From positions 248,001 through 312,000 of the forward strand of contig MKTY01000020.1 in assembly GCA_001898485.1 (NCBI GenBank): a stretch of DNA of 64,000 nucleotides. The letters are read 5' to 3'. Position 1 is the first letter of the stretch; every line of letters starts with the position of its first letter. A model generated the notes under the pieces. The model saw only the letters and a program-made list of their open reading frames with translations, searched no databases and was not told where the DNA came from. The position numbers and the translations under genes are program-made. The DNA comes from Sphingobacteriales bacterium 46-32 (GTDB lineage Bacteria; Bacteroidota; Bacteroidia; Chitinophagales; Chitinophagaceae). This document shows, in pieces, positions 43,481 to 53,125 of the stretch.

Positions 43481-44950
43481 ATGCAGGAAATCATTGACAA
43501 TATTAAATCTCTTTACCGGCAATGGAAAGGCAGTGACCCGGCCAGCCTGGATGTGTTGCAGCAATCGGGTAGCGAACGACGTTATTTTCGCCTGTCGGAT
43601 GGCAACGAATCAGTCATTGGTACCTATGGAGCCAATACAAGAGAAAATGAAACATTTACTTATTTCTCCCGCGATTTTAAATCGAAGCAACTGCCGGTAC
43701 CGCAACTACTGACAATAAGTGAAGATGGCATGTACTACCTGCAGGAAGACTTCGGAGATATCTCCCTGCTGAATCATCTGGAAACAAAAGGCCTTGTACC
43801 GGAGGTATATGCGCTTTTCCGGCAAAGTCTCGAAGCCCTGGCTCAATTGCAGGTAAAAGGCGATAAAGGTCTCGACTACAGTAAATGTCTGACAAACCGC
43901 GAGTTTGGGAAACAGGCCATCATGGCAGACCTGCTGTATTTTAAGTACTATTTTCTGGATGCATTACGCAAACCGTATGATAAGCAAAAGCTGATTGACG
44001 ATTTTGAGGCGCTAAGCAACTACCTCACACATACCGAATATAAATATTTCATGTTTCGCGACTTTCAAAGCCGCAACATCATGGTCACGCCAGACAACCA
44101 GGTACATTTTATCGACTATCAGGGAGGCATGAAAGGTGCGCCCCAATATGATGTGGCGAGTATGCTCTGGCAGGCGCGGGCTAATCTTCCGGAAGACTGG
44201 AAACAAAATCTGCTGGAAGATTATATGAATGCGTTTGAAAAACTTATTCCTTCCACCCTTGACCGCGGTATTTTTCGCAGCCAGTATAACGGTTATGTGC
44301 TCATACGATTGCTGCAGGTGCTGGGCGCTTACGGATTCAGGGGATTGTTTGAGCGGAAAGCTCAGTTTCTGACCAGCATCCCACTGGCGTTGCGTAATCT
44401 CCGGTCTTTCTTTGGCAATCAAAGCCTGGGTATAGCTGTGCCCGAATTCAGAAAGGTACTCAACATTTGCGTGGCCGATGAGATCATCGACCATTTCACG
44501 CCTGTGCAGGCTACTGACGATACGCCACTGGTAGTGCATGTGGCCAGTTTCTCTTTTAAAAAATCAATGCCCGAGGACAGCTCCGATAATGGAGGCGGTT
44601 TTGTTTTCGACTGCCGGGGTATCCTTAATCCCGGACGTGTTGAGAGTATGAAGACGAAAACGGGGCGCGACAAAGAAGTAAAAGATTTTCTTGAACAGCA
44701 AACACGCATGCCCGATTTTCTAAATAGTGTCTTTGACATTGTAGATATTACCGTAGAGGACTATATTAAACGCGGATTTGCCAGCCTGATGGTAAGTTTT
44801 GGCTGTACAGGCGGACAACACCGGAGTGTATATGCAGCTGATGCGCTGGCCCGCCATTTGCGTAATAAGTTTAAGGTAAAAATAGAGCTTCGTCACCTGG
44901 TGCAGGATGCCTGCAACTGGCAAAACCCTTTACCCGGTAAAGTATCATGA
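43481..44950 (+). CDS. Sugar kinase (AmgK-like) fused to a RapZ C-terminal domain
   Basis: This 489-residue fusion has two parts. Residues 1-330 are an aminoglycoside-phosphotransferase fold with catalytic loop FRDFQSRN (Asp194) and metal motif FIDYQGGMKGAPQYD. In AmgK this kinase phosphorylates N-acetylmuramic acid and GlcNAc at the anomeric carbon. Residues 350-489 match the RapZ C-terminal domain: VFDCRGILNPGR, then VSFGCTGGQHRSVYAADALA. In E. coli RapZ, this domain binds GlcN6P and regulatory RNA. The stop overlaps the start of the uridylyltransferase gene by 4 bases, giving an AmgK-MurU-type wall-recycling pair with a built-in sensing domain. Confidence 0.87.
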   Translation: MQEIIDNIKSLYRQWKGSDPASLDVLQQSGSERRYFRLSDGNESVIGTYGANTRENETFTYFSRDFKSKQLPVPQLLTISEDGMYYLQEDFGDISLLNHLETKGLVPEVYALFRQSLEALAQLQVKGDKGLDYSKCLTNREFGKQAIMADLLYFKYYFLDALRKPYDKQKLIDDFEALSNYLTHTEYKYFMFRDFQSRNIMVTPDNQVHFIDYQGGMKGAPQYDVASMLWQARANLPEDWKQNLLEDYMNAFEKLIPSTLDRGIFRSQYNGYVLIRLLQVLGAYGFRGLFERKAQFLTSIPLALRNLRSFFGNQSLGIAVPEFRKVLNICVADEIIDHFTPVQATDDTPLVVHVASFSFKKSMPEDSSDNGGGFVFDCRGILNPGRVESMKTKTGRDKEVKDFLEQQTRMPDFLNSVFDIVDITVEDYIKRGFASLMVSFGCTGGQHRSVYAADALARHLRNKFKVKIELRHLVQDACNWQNPLPGKVS

Positions 44951-45663
44951 AAGCAATGATCTTCAGTGCCGGACTGGGCACACGTTTTAAACCCTGGACC
45001 GAACATCACCCCAAGGCGCTGGCCCCGATCAATGGCAGGAGCCTGCTGCAGCGGAATGTAGAATACCTGCAGCGTTATGGCATTTACGATGTAATTGTAA
45101 ATGTGCATCATTTTGCCGATCAGATTGAAGAAGCTGTACAACAACATAACGGATGGGGTAGCCGCATACAGCTCAGTGATGAGCGCAGGGAGGTACTGGA
45201 AACCGGCGGCGGCCTGCTCAAAGCAGCGCCTCTTTTCACTCCCGGCGAAGATTTTCTGACCATCAATGTCGATATTCTCACTACACTTGACCTCAATGAT
45301 TTTATAGCCTTTCACCACCAGCACAATCCGCTTGTATCACTTGCGGTAAGTAATCGCAGCAGCAGCCGTTGTTTTTTGTTTGATACCAGCATGCGCCTTA
45401 CCGGATGGAAAAACCTTCAGACCGGAGCCGAGCGTATTGCTATTGCATCGCCCGAAACCCGGCCTTATGCGTTCAGCGGTATCAGCCTGTTCAGCTATCG
45501 GGTATTTGAGCATCTAAAATTGGAGGGAAAATTTTCGCTGGTAGATGCCTACCTGGCTCTTGCGCCTTCTCAACCAATAATGGGTTTTTTGCATCAGAAT
45601 GACAACTGGGTAGATGTAGGCAAACCCGAAAGCATACCCATTGCAGAATCCATGTTTCGCTGA
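44947..45663 (+). CDS. MurU-like sugar-1-phosphate nucleotidyltransferase
   Basis: 238 residues with the nucleotidyltransferase signature FSAGLGTRFKPWTEHHPKAL, a later ETGGGLLKAAPLF and metal-binding NVDILTT. MurU makes UDP-MurNAc from MurNAc-1-phosphate, closing the recycling bypass that avoids MurA. The 4-base overlap with the kinase gene and their pairing in the AmgK-MurU route support this substrate over glucose-1-phosphate. No other recycling genes are adjacent. Confidence 0.82.
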   Translation: MKAMIFSAGLGTRFKPWTEHHPKALAPINGRSLLQRNVEYLQRYGIYDVIVNVHHFADQIEEAVQQHNGWGSRIQLSDERREVLETGGGLLKAAPLFTPGEDFLTINVDILTTLDLNDFIAFHHQHNPLVSLAVSNRSSSRCFLFDTSMRLTGWKNLQTGAERIAIASPETRPYAFSGISLFSYRVFEHLKLEGKFSLVDAYLALAPSQPIMGFLHQNDNWVDVGKPESIPIAESMFR

Positions 45664-45754
45664 CAGGCGATCTTCCCATTTATCGTAAAAGATCAGGTCG
45701 TGTAATACGGACGGTTTTCGCTTAACTTCGTTAGCATTAAACTAGTTCCGCCTC

Positions 45755-47719
45755 ATGATGAAATGTATTGCTGCAGCCATTACGGCCAGCATCATTACCC
45801 TGCTGGCCTCCGGCCAGAGTGCATTTGATGCCAAAGAAGCCTTCAATCCTCATTTTTATCCTTATCCCGGCAACGAAATGCGCAGTGCGGGCGGCGAACC
45901 CGGGCCAGGCTACTGGCAAAACCAGGCCAGCTACCGTATCAACTGTACACTTGATACCGGCCAGAAGCGTATTACCGGTTCAGTTGATATTGAATATGTA
46001 AACAACAGCCCCGACAACCTCCGTTTTCTGTGGTTGCAGCTTGATCAGAATATCTATAAAAAAGATTCGCGTGGCTCGGCAACAACTACAGAAGCCGGGG
46101 GACGTTGGGCTAATGATGGCTATACAAGCGGGTATATCATTACAGCTGTAGAAGCGGAAAGTGCAGGAGGAAAATATGCGGCCCGCTACCTGATCAATGA
46201 CACACGAATGCAGGTATGGCTGCAGGAACCATTACAAGCCAAAGGCGGAAAAATAAAATTGAGCATTCCTTTTGCATTCACCATACCTGAATATGGCACC
46301 GACCGTATGGGACTCCTTAATTCTCAGCATGGCTGGATTTACCAGATAGCTCAGTGGTTTCCGCGCCTTTGTGTGTATGATGATATACAGGGGTGGAATG
46401 TTGACCCTTACCTGGGTGCCGGTGAGTTTTTCCTCGAATACGGCCATATCGAGTATGCCATAACCGCACCTGCCAATCTGCTGGTGGTGGGATCAGGCAC
46501 CCTGCTTAACCCATCCGAGTGCTTTAACGCGGAAGAATTGGTCCGTTATAACCAGGCAAAGGAAAGTGATAAAACTATACTCATTCGCAGCCTGAAAGAT
46601 GTAACAGCACAAGTACGCAATAGCCGTATGGGAACGATTACCTGGAAATTCAGTATCGAGAATGCACGTGATGTGGCCTGGGCCGCTTCCGGCGCTTTTA
46701 TACTCGATGGCGCCCGCATTAATCTTCCCAGCGGGAAAAGGGCACTTGCCTTAAGCGCTTACCCCGCAGAAAGTGCACGGGAGAAAAAGGAAGAGGACTG
46801 GCGAAAATCTACCGAAATGGTAAAAGCCTCCATTGAATACTATTCGGGGAAATGGTATGAATATCCCTACACAACTGCTGTTAATGTGGCTGGCTCCGTA
46901 GGAGGTATGGAATACCCCGGAATTGTATTTTGCAGCTATTCTTCTACCGGCAGCAGCCTGTGGAATGTAACCGATCATGAATTTGGACACACCTGGTTTC
47001 CGATGATCGTAGGCAGCAACGAACGTAAATATGCCTGGATGGATGAAGGCTTTAATACATTTATCAACGATCTTTCTACGGAAGCCTTTCGCAATGGCGT
47101 TTATAACAATGCCAATCTTTTCAGCAATCCTTCATTGCCGTTTATGATCCAGGCCACTTTTGGCGATGAAATGGATGCCATGTTTACCTCACCCGATGTA
47201 ATACAACAGCAAAACCTGGGCATTGCTGCCTACATGAAGCCTGCCCAGATGTTGCATGCCCTTCGTGACGTGGTGCTGGGCCCTGAACGATTTGATGCAG
47301 CTTTTAAAGAATATATCCGTCGCTGGGCATTCAAGCACCCTACCCCATGGGACTTTTTTCATACCATGGAAAATGTGGGTGGAGAAGACCTGGCCTGGTT
47401 CTGGCGTGGCTGGATATTCAACTCCTGGAAACTCGACCAGGCCGTAAAAGAGGTGAAGTATGTTAAAAATAACCCGGGCAATGGTGCAGAGATAACTATC
47501 GAAAACAAGGAAAAAATGCCCATGCCGGTTGATCTGCTCATTAAAGAAAGTAATGGAAAGGAACATCGGCTGTTACTACCCGTAGAAGTTTGGCAACGGG
47601 GTGCTACCTGGACCATTCACCTGCAAGTCACCAGCGAGATCAAAGAGATCATCATTGATCCTGACAAGAAATTGCCAGACTGGAACCGGGAGAATAACCG
47701 GTGGAAAAGAGCCTTCTAA
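45755..47719 (+). CDS. M1-family metallopeptidase, secreted
   Basis: 654 residues with a signal (MMKCIAAAITASIITLLASG; MKC at 45758 is possible). The aminopeptidase N-like fold is marked by VGGMEYPGIVF (exopeptidase motif) and zinc site DHEFGHTWFP (His408, Glu409, His412) followed by YAWMDEGFNTFIN. Such Bacteroidota enzymes act in the periplasm or outside on peptides. It is not clearly in an operon; the gap to the next gene is a palindromic repeat. Confidence 0.92.
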   Translation: MMKCIAAAITASIITLLASGQSAFDAKEAFNPHFYPYPGNEMRSAGGEPGPGYWQNQASYRINCTLDTGQKRITGSVDIEYVNNSPDNLRFLWLQLDQNIYKKDSRGSATTTEAGGRWANDGYTSGYIITAVEAESAGGKYAARYLINDTRMQVWLQEPLQAKGGKIKLSIPFAFTIPEYGTDRMGLLNSQHGWIYQIAQWFPRLCVYDDIQGWNVDPYLGAGEFFLEYGHIEYAITAPANLLVVGSGTLLNPSECFNAEELVRYNQAKESDKTILIRSLKDVTAQVRNSRMGTITWKFSIENARDVAWAASGAFILDGARINLPSGKRALALSAYPAESAREKKEEDWRKSTEMVKASIEYYSGKWYEYPYTTAVNVAGSVGGMEYPGIVFCSYSSTGSSLWNVTDHEFGHTWFPMIVGSNERKYAWMDEGFNTFINDLSTEAFRNGVYNNANLFSNPSLPFMIQATFGDEMDAMFTSPDVIQQQNLGIAAYMKPAQMLHALRDVVLGPERFDAAFKEYIRRWAFKHPTPWDFFHTMENVGGEDLAWFWRGWIFNSWKLDQAVKEVKYVKNNPGNGAEITIENKEKMPMPVDLLIKESNGKEHRLLLPVEVWQRGATWTIHLQVTSEIKEIIIDPDKKLPDWNRENNRWKRAF

Positions 47720-47722
47720 ATT

Positions 47723-47799
47723 AAAAGTTTAAAGGTATAAGAGTATAAAGGGTATGTAGGTTCGTTCATACTTTTAAACTTTTATACCTTTAAACTTTT
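47723..47799. repeat. Inverted repeat with perfect 18-bp arms between convergent genes
   Basis: AAAAGTTTAAAGGTATAA at 47723-47740 recurs as its exact complement at 47782-47799. The right arm encodes the last five codons and the stop of the phosphoesterase gene. The structure can terminate transcription from both sides and shows how such repeats become part of gene ends. Confidence 0.75.
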
Positions 47800-48870
47800 C
47801 AGACTTCTCTCTTCAAGCACCATACGCAATCCTTCCTGCCGGCTGCTCCATTTGACAAGTCTTATATAGCCGTTTTCGATTTCTATACCGGTAATATCGC
47901 CGTCGGCGAAACAACAGCAGCCCGTATTGAAGTAAGAGGGTTTCATTTGTAAATAATCTACCGATACAGTGGTAAATTCCGATTCTCTGAGCCGGATCTC
48001 GGTCTCCAGTTTTGATTTCTGATCATTATCGCCAGCAGCTATTGCTTTCTGCAACTGTTTATACAATCGTTCGAGGTGAGTAAGCGAAGCAAATACAGGT
48101 TGATGGGTGTGGCCGGTAATAAGCAGGGTATCTGACCTGGTAGCTGACCATTCATACATGATCTCGTTGTGCAGTGTTTTCTTTTCGCTATCGTAGGCCG
48201 GTGTATTGGGATTGATACGCAGATATCCCTGAAGAGGCGCCCAGACCTGTGCTACAAACCATTTGCTAAACCAGTTGCCATCACTTTGTGCATCGCCCTG
48301 GTGTCCGTGTGTACAAAAGATCTTCAGCGAGCGGCCTTCAATAAGAGTGGTGAGTATAACACCCTCATATACTTTCAGCGGTTGCTTATAGATATCTTTC
48401 AGCTGCCACCAGGCAAAAGGATCATTATCCCAGTACAGATCGTGATTACCAAATATTTTCACAAAGGCTTTGCGCGCGAGGAAGGCTCTTTCGAGTTCAA
48501 AATTTTGGGTATTCATTTTTTTAACACGGCTCAGGCCGTTTTCCCATAACTCCTCACTATCACCCAGGCATATCAACTGGTAGTCCTGCCGATTGTAGTA
48601 TTTGAGCGCTTCGAGATATACAGGTTCAGCAATAGCAAAATCATCAGCTCCATCGCGTGCTCCTTTATGCTGGTCAGAAAAAATAATAAACCTGCCTTCC
48701 GTTTCTGCAAAAGGAATGACGAGCCCACGCTTTCCGGGGTTTGTTTGTATTTGTTCATATAATGCATCCAGCGCTTTGAAAATGCGGATACGACGGGGTT
48801 TGGATGCCAGTTTACGGGTGGCCCAGTTTACCGGCCGCAGCAGAAAAGACCTTATCCAATCTCGGAACAT
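47782..48870 (-). CDS. Calcineurin-like metallophosphoesterase
   Basis: 362 residues with the metallophosphatase motif series: FIIFSDQHKGARD, LICLGDSEELWENG, KIFGNHDLYWDN, CTHGHQGDAQSDG and LLITGHTHQPVF. The metals would be bound by the Asp, His and Asn residues of these motifs. The substrate is not evident; UDP-diacylglucosamine hydrolase (LpxH) is a related family, but this protein is longer. There is no signal peptide, so it acts in the cytosol. Its final codons are formed by the repeat noted at 47723-47799. Confidence 0.85.
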   Translation of the reverse strand: MFRDWIRSFLLRPVNWATRKLASKPRRIRIFKALDALYEQIQTNPGKRGLVIPFAETEGRFIIFSDQHKGARDGADDFAIAEPVYLEALKYYNRQDYQLICLGDSEELWENGLSRVKKMNTQNFELERAFLARKAFVKIFGNHDLYWDNDPFAWWQLKDIYKQPLKVYEGVILTTLIEGRSLKIFCTHGHQGDAQSDGNWFSKWFVAQVWAPLQGYLRINPNTPAYDSEKKTLHNEIMYEWSATRSDTLLITGHTHQPVFASLTHLERLYKQLQKAIAAGDNDQKSKLETEIRLRESEFTTVSVDYLQMKPSYFNTGCCCFADGDITGIEIENGYIRLVKWSSRQEGLRMVLEERSLKSLKV

Positions 48871-48982
48871 AAGAATACCGTAAATATAACAAATTAAGAC
48901 ACAATCTACTGATAATGAAAGCCTGCTTTATAGCCATCGCTTATTACAATTTTATAGATTTAGTGCTTATTTTTACTTACTT

Positions 48983-51973
48983 ATGAGAAAAGCAACCTTA
49001 CTACTGACTGTGCTGCTGCTGAGCAATATGGCCCTGCATGCACAACAGATCACTGACCTCTTTGAAAAGCGCACTGCCTTATCCCGCAACTTTTCAACAG
49101 TAGCTTCAAAATATGAAGCGCTTGAACTGAAAGCAGAACGCTTCTCCAGTCTGCAACGTAATCGCCCTGAATCGTTTGAGCTGAAACTTCCGTTTGAAAA
49201 CCGGGAGCTGAAGTTGAAACTGAAACAGGTAAAACTTACGACTGATAATTTCAGTGTTATGGAGGCAGATGCCTCAGGAAAACGCGCAGTTCAATTTGAC
49301 AATACGGGCGTTTTTTATCAGGGCACACTGGAAGACGGTACCGGCTTTGCCACCATCAGCGTTATCAACGATCGTGTAATGGGTGTGATAGCCGATCAGC
49401 AAAGCAATATTGTATTAGGGCCTATCGAGGCGAATGGTAAAGCCACTTCAGAATACACGCTGTACCGCGAAACTGATCTGAAAGTAAAAAATCCGTTGGT
49501 ATGTGCTACACCAGATGCTGATATTTATGCGGATGTACACTCTTCAGCAGCCAATACACCACAGCCACGCGGCCAGCTTGTAGGTGAGCCTGTTGAAATA
49601 TATTTTGAGTGTGATTATAAATTCTACCAGGACAAGGGAAGTAATACTGTTGATGTAATCAACTATGTACTCGGTTTTTTTAATAATGTAGCGCTGCTAT
49701 ATGCCAGTGAAGATATTAAAGTACAGGTATCACAGGTTACTGTGTGGACTTCGCAGGATCCGGAAGCTGCTGCAGGCCTGAATACCACCGGGACTGTATT
49801 GCCTGCTTTTAGAGATCGTATGGCCAATACAAACTATGTAGGCGATTATGCCCATTTCCTCTCTACACGCAGCCTTGGCGGAGGTATAGCCTATGTTCTT
49901 GGCAGCCCCTGTAATACCGAGAAACGTTATCGTACTGCGGTAAGTGCTATTTACAATACGTATTCTAATTTTCCCACTTACTCGTGGACGGTTGAGGTTG
50001 TAACCCATGAGTTAGGCCACAATTTTGGCTCCAACCATACCCAATGGTGTGGCTGGGTAGGTGGCGCACTTGACAATTGCTATCCTACAGAACCCTACCC
50101 TGCTGGTACGGCCGCGTGTCCCCCGGGGCCAGCCCCTTCAAATGGTGGTACTATTATGAGTTACTGCCACCTTACCGGTTACGGTATTAATTTCAACAAT
50201 GGCTTTGGTACGCAGCCGGGGAATCGTATCCGACAAGTTATTGGCAGTGCGTCCTGTTTTGGCTCCTGCCGTATGACGGTTGATATCAGTAAAGTGGATG
50301 CCTCGTGCAACCAAAGCAATGGTTATGCTACTGTTACTACCCAAAACTCAACCGGAGCGCTCAGCTATCTTTGGAGCAACGGGCAGACCTCCGCAACACT
50401 TTCAAACGCTGCTCCCGGTACCTACCACGTTGTTGTTTCCGATGCGGCAGGTTGTAAGATTACCAAAGATGTGGTAATCGGCAATTCGGGCACCACGCTC
50501 ACATTCGCTGTAAATCCTTCTCCCATAGCTGCAATTTGTGCGGGAGGAAATATTACACTTAATGCTACCAGTAATCCAGGCTACACCTACCAGTGGTATC
50601 TGGGCAGCAATCCTATTGGAGGCGCCACCAGCAGTTCTTATAACGCTACTGCCGCGGGCAATTATTCTGTACGCGCAGTCTCCGGATCCTGCAATGGAAC
50701 ACAAAACGTACAGGTGGTGCAGGTAACTCCCCCCACTGCCACGATTACACCAGCCGGCAGCACTACATTCTGCAGCGGCAGCAGCCTTATCCTCGATGCA
50801 ACCGCCGGCAGCGGGTATACTTACCAATGGTATAAAAACAATGATGTTATTTCTGGCGCAACCAGTGCTACCTATACGGCCATATCATCTGGCGCTTATA
50901 CTGTAAGAGTGGCCGCAGGCGCTACCTGTCAGTCTACTTCTTCGGCTGTTAATATTACGGTCAACCCTTCCCCTTCAGCTACGCTTACTACCACAGGCAG
51001 CCTGAATTTCTGTAGCGGCAGCAGTGTTAAGTTTGATGCCAGTACAGGTACTGGTTATTCTTACCAATGGTACCAGGATGGAGACCCTATTCTGAATGCC
51101 ACCCAAAGTACTTATTCTGCTACTACATCGGGTACGTATAATGTACAGGTAACCCTGGGAAGTTGTAATGCTTCTTCTGAATTTAAAACCGTAACGGTCT
51201 TACCACGGCCTGCCGTAGCAGTTACGCCCGCTTCTTCAACCATTGAAAAATTCCAGACACAGACACTTACAGCCACAGGCGCCAGCCAGTACAACTGGTC
51301 TTCGCTGCCTGATATGGTTAGCAGTACAGCAACTACCGGCACCTATCGCCCATTGTCGACTACTACCTATACTGTAGAAGGCACTGCCAGCAATGGATGC
51401 CGTAATACAGCTACCGCTGTCATTACCGTGATTGGCTGCGGTGATGTCACCAATTTCAGCGCAACCGCCTATAGCCCTTCGCGTGTATTGCTGAAGTGGA
51501 CCAATCCGGCCGGTGTAACCACAGATACTTTACAATATCGTATTGCGGGCACTACTGTATGGACGCGCCTTTTTGTAACAGGAGAGCAATATGAACTTAC
51601 AGGCTTGCAGCCGGGAGCCAGCTACGAATACAACCTGATCCCCATCTGTACCACCTCTACGGTGTATGTACCTTCTGCCAATCAGAGTATTCAAACCAGC
51701 AGCCTGGTAAATGGACGTTATGTTCGTCTCTTCCCCAATCCGGTAAGCAGTGAGGCCCGTCTGGAAATCATCACCTCGTCTGCTACATCGCTGAGCATTG
51801 TTATCTACGATGATGCCGGAAAACTGGTACGTCAGATACTGAACAGACAAAACATGCCGGCGGGTCAGCTGATTCAGACCATAGATGCATCCAGACTAAG
51901 CAATGGGCTCTACCTGGTTTCAGTGACCATCGATGGGAAAAGTGAAATAATTAAAATGGTTGTAGCGCATTAA
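48983..51973 (+). CDS. Secreted metzincin protease with Ig-like repeats and type IX sorting domain
   Basis: 996 residues. A signal peptide (MRKATLLLTVLLLSNMALHA) and a propeptide precede a reprolysin-like M12 domain with the zinc motif HELGHNFGSNH (His342, Glu343, His346, His352). After a Cys-rich end come repeated Ig/PKD-type domains (YTYQWYLGSNPIGGATSSSY, YTYQWYKNNDVISG, YSYQWYQDGDPI), a fibronectin-like domain (SPSRVLLKWTNPAG) and a type IX C-terminal domain (LFPNPVSSEARLEI, ending IIKMVVAH). It should be exported by the type IX system to the surface or medium. It stands alone and ends at a strong bidirectional terminator. Confidence 0.93.
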   Translation: MRKATLLLTVLLLSNMALHAQQITDLFEKRTALSRNFSTVASKYEALELKAERFSSLQRNRPESFELKLPFENRELKLKLKQVKLTTDNFSVMEADASGKRAVQFDNTGVFYQGTLEDGTGFATISVINDRVMGVIADQQSNIVLGPIEANGKATSEYTLYRETDLKVKNPLVCATPDADIYADVHSSAANTPQPRGQLVGEPVEIYFECDYKFYQDKGSNTVDVINYVLGFFNNVALLYASEDIKVQVSQVTVWTSQDPEAAAGLNTTGTVLPAFRDRMANTNYVGDYAHFLSTRSLGGGIAYVLGSPCNTEKRYRTAVSAIYNTYSNFPTYSWTVEVVTHELGHNFGSNHTQWCGWVGGALDNCYPTEPYPAGTAACPPGPAPSNGGTIMSYCHLTGYGINFNNGFGTQPGNRIRQVIGSASCFGSCRMTVDISKVDASCNQSNGYATVTTQNSTGALSYLWSNGQTSATLSNAAPGTYHVVVSDAAGCKITKDVVIGNSGTTLTFAVNPSPIAAICAGGNITLNATSNPGYTYQWYLGSNPIGGATSSSYNATAAGNYSVRAVSGSCNGTQNVQVVQVTPPTATITPAGSTTFCSGSSLILDATAGSGYTYQWYKNNDVISGATSATYTAISSGAYTVRVAAGATCQSTSSAVNITVNPSPSATLTTTGSLNFCSGSSVKFDASTGTGYSYQWYQDGDPILNATQSTYSATTSGTYNVQVTLGSCNASSEFKTVTVLPRPAVAVTPASSTIEKFQTQTLTATGASQYNWSSLPDMVSSTATTGTYRPLSTTTYTVEGTASNGCRNTATAVITVIGCGDVTNFSATAYSPSRVLLKWTNPAGVTTDTLQYRIAGTTVWTRLFVTGEQYELTGLQPGASYEYNLIPICTTSTVYVPSANQSIQTSSLVNGRYVRLFPNPVSSEARLEIITSSATSLSIVIYDDAGKLVRQILNRQNMPAGQLIQTIDASRLSNGLYLVSVTIDGKSEIIKMVVAH

Positions 51974-51983
51974 TTATTCCTGA

Positions 51984-52030
51984 AATAGAAACAGAAAAGG
52001 TCCGCTATGCGGACCTTTTCTGTTTCTATT
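51984..52030. terminator. Bidirectional terminator, 22-bp perfect stem
   Basis: The arms 51984-52005 and 52009-52030 are exactly complementary around a TAT loop, with a GGTCCGC core and A-rich/T-rich outer parts, so it can work on both strands. It separates the metalloprotease gene from the converging RidA gene. Confidence 0.9.
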
Positions 52031-52043
52031 ATTAACCGTTAAT

Positions 52044-52427
52044 TTATTTTACGGCAATCATGCTTATCTCCACATTCACAAACTTGGGCAGTGCCGATAC
52101 CTGCACGGTTTCGCGTGCCGGGAAATCGCCCGAAAAAAAAGATCCATACACTTCATTGATCTCCGCAAACCGCTTCATATCTGTAATAAAAATGGTTGTC
52201 TTTACTACATTAGAAAAAGTCATCCCGGCTGCCTTTAAAATGGCCTCAAGGTTGGTCATGCATCGCTTTGTTTCCTGCTGCACATCGTTATTCTCCAACT
52301 CGCCAGTCTGTGGGTTAATACATATTTGCCCGGAAATATAAAGTGTTTCTCCAGCCAGTATCGCCTGATTGTAGGGGCCAATAGGCGGAGGCGCGTCTGC
52401 TGTTTTGATAATAATCTTGCCTGACAT
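52044..52427 (-). CDS. ridA: RidA-family reactive intermediate deaminase
   Basis: 127 residues matching the RidA/YjgF family along the full length. The key features are the N-terminal PPPIGPYNQAIL, GETLYISGQI, and the arginine in FPARETVQV, which contacts the substrate carboxylate. RidA hydrolyses reactive enamine/imine intermediates made by PLP enzymes such as threonine dehydratase. It is divergent from the dehydrogenase-like gene before tsaB. No partner enzyme is adjacent. Confidence 0.93.
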   Translation of the reverse strand: MSGKIIIKTADAPPPIGPYNQAILAGETLYISGQICINPQTGELENNDVQQETKRCMTNLEAILKAAGMTFSNVVKTTIFITDMKRFAEINEVYGSFFSGDFPARETVQVSALPKFVNVEISMIAVK

Positions 52428-52486
52428 GCTTATAAATTTGATGAAGCGAATATAGCTTTATGCGCTTTCTTTGCAAAAAAACGGAT

Positions 52487-53125
52487 ATGAACGTATGGGT
52501 GATTACAGATGAAACGTTGTACCAGGAGATGATGGCTACAACCGTTTCTCCTGAAATCAGTATAAACCGGATTACCAACCCAGACCAGATTGATGAGGAA
52601 CAAACAGATTTTGCAGTAATAGATTTACTATTTGACAGTAAAGAGCCCGATCGTCTGCAGGCAATCCTTAAAACAGGTGCAAGCCTGATACTGTTAAACG
52701 AGGTAACTGAAACATGTGCCGGATGGCCCGATCATGTTATCCGTTTTAATGGCTGGCCCGGATTTCTTCGTCGCTCTGTGATGGAAATGACTGGAGGAAG
52801 TCTCCATAGCCGGCAGCGGACGGGTGAAATCATGCAACTGTTGGGACGTGAGACTGAGTGGGTACCGGATATACGGGGAATGATTACCGCCCGTGTGGTG
52901 TGTATGATTATTAATGAGGCATTTTTTACACTGAATGAAAAAATAAGCACCGAAACCGAAATAGATACCGCCATGAAACTTGGAACCAATTACCCCTGGG
53001 GCCCTTTTGAATGGTGTAAACTATTGGGTATTCGCACTGTTTATACTCTTTTGGAAAAGCTGGCTACTGAGCACTCTCGTTATCAACCCGCTGCATTATT
53101 GCAGCAAAGAGCTTTGGCACAATAA
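52487..53125 (+). CDS. Degenerate 3-hydroxyacyl-CoA dehydrogenase-like protein
   Basis: The C-terminal part (about residues 115-205) matches the 3-hydroxyacyl-CoA dehydrogenase C-terminal domain: DIRGMITARVVCMIINEAF, then AMKLGTNYPWGPFEW. The N-terminal part has a Rossmann-like pattern but no GxGxxG NAD motif, so it is probably not an active dehydrogenase. The start is put at 52487 (MNVWVITDETL); an ATG at 52460 adds nine residues. The stop shares its last base with the tsaB start (ATAATGG), so the two are coupled. Confidence 0.72.
   Translation: MNVWVITDETLYQEMMATTVSPEISINRITNPDQIDEEQTDFAVIDLLFDSKEPDRLQAILKTGASLILLNEVTETCAGWPDHVIRFNGWPGFLRRSVMEMTGGSLHSRQRTGEIMQLLGRETEWVPDIRGMITARVVCMIINEAFFTLNEKISTETEIDTAMKLGTNYPWGPFEWCKLLGIRTVYTLLEKLATEHSRYQPAALLQQRALAQ

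Noticed and set aside
50520-51200. Possible CRISPR-like or tandem DNA repeat in the metalloprotease gene
   Set aside because: The similarity is at protein level between successive Ig-like domains with the YQWY motif. DNA units are diverged and lack spacers.
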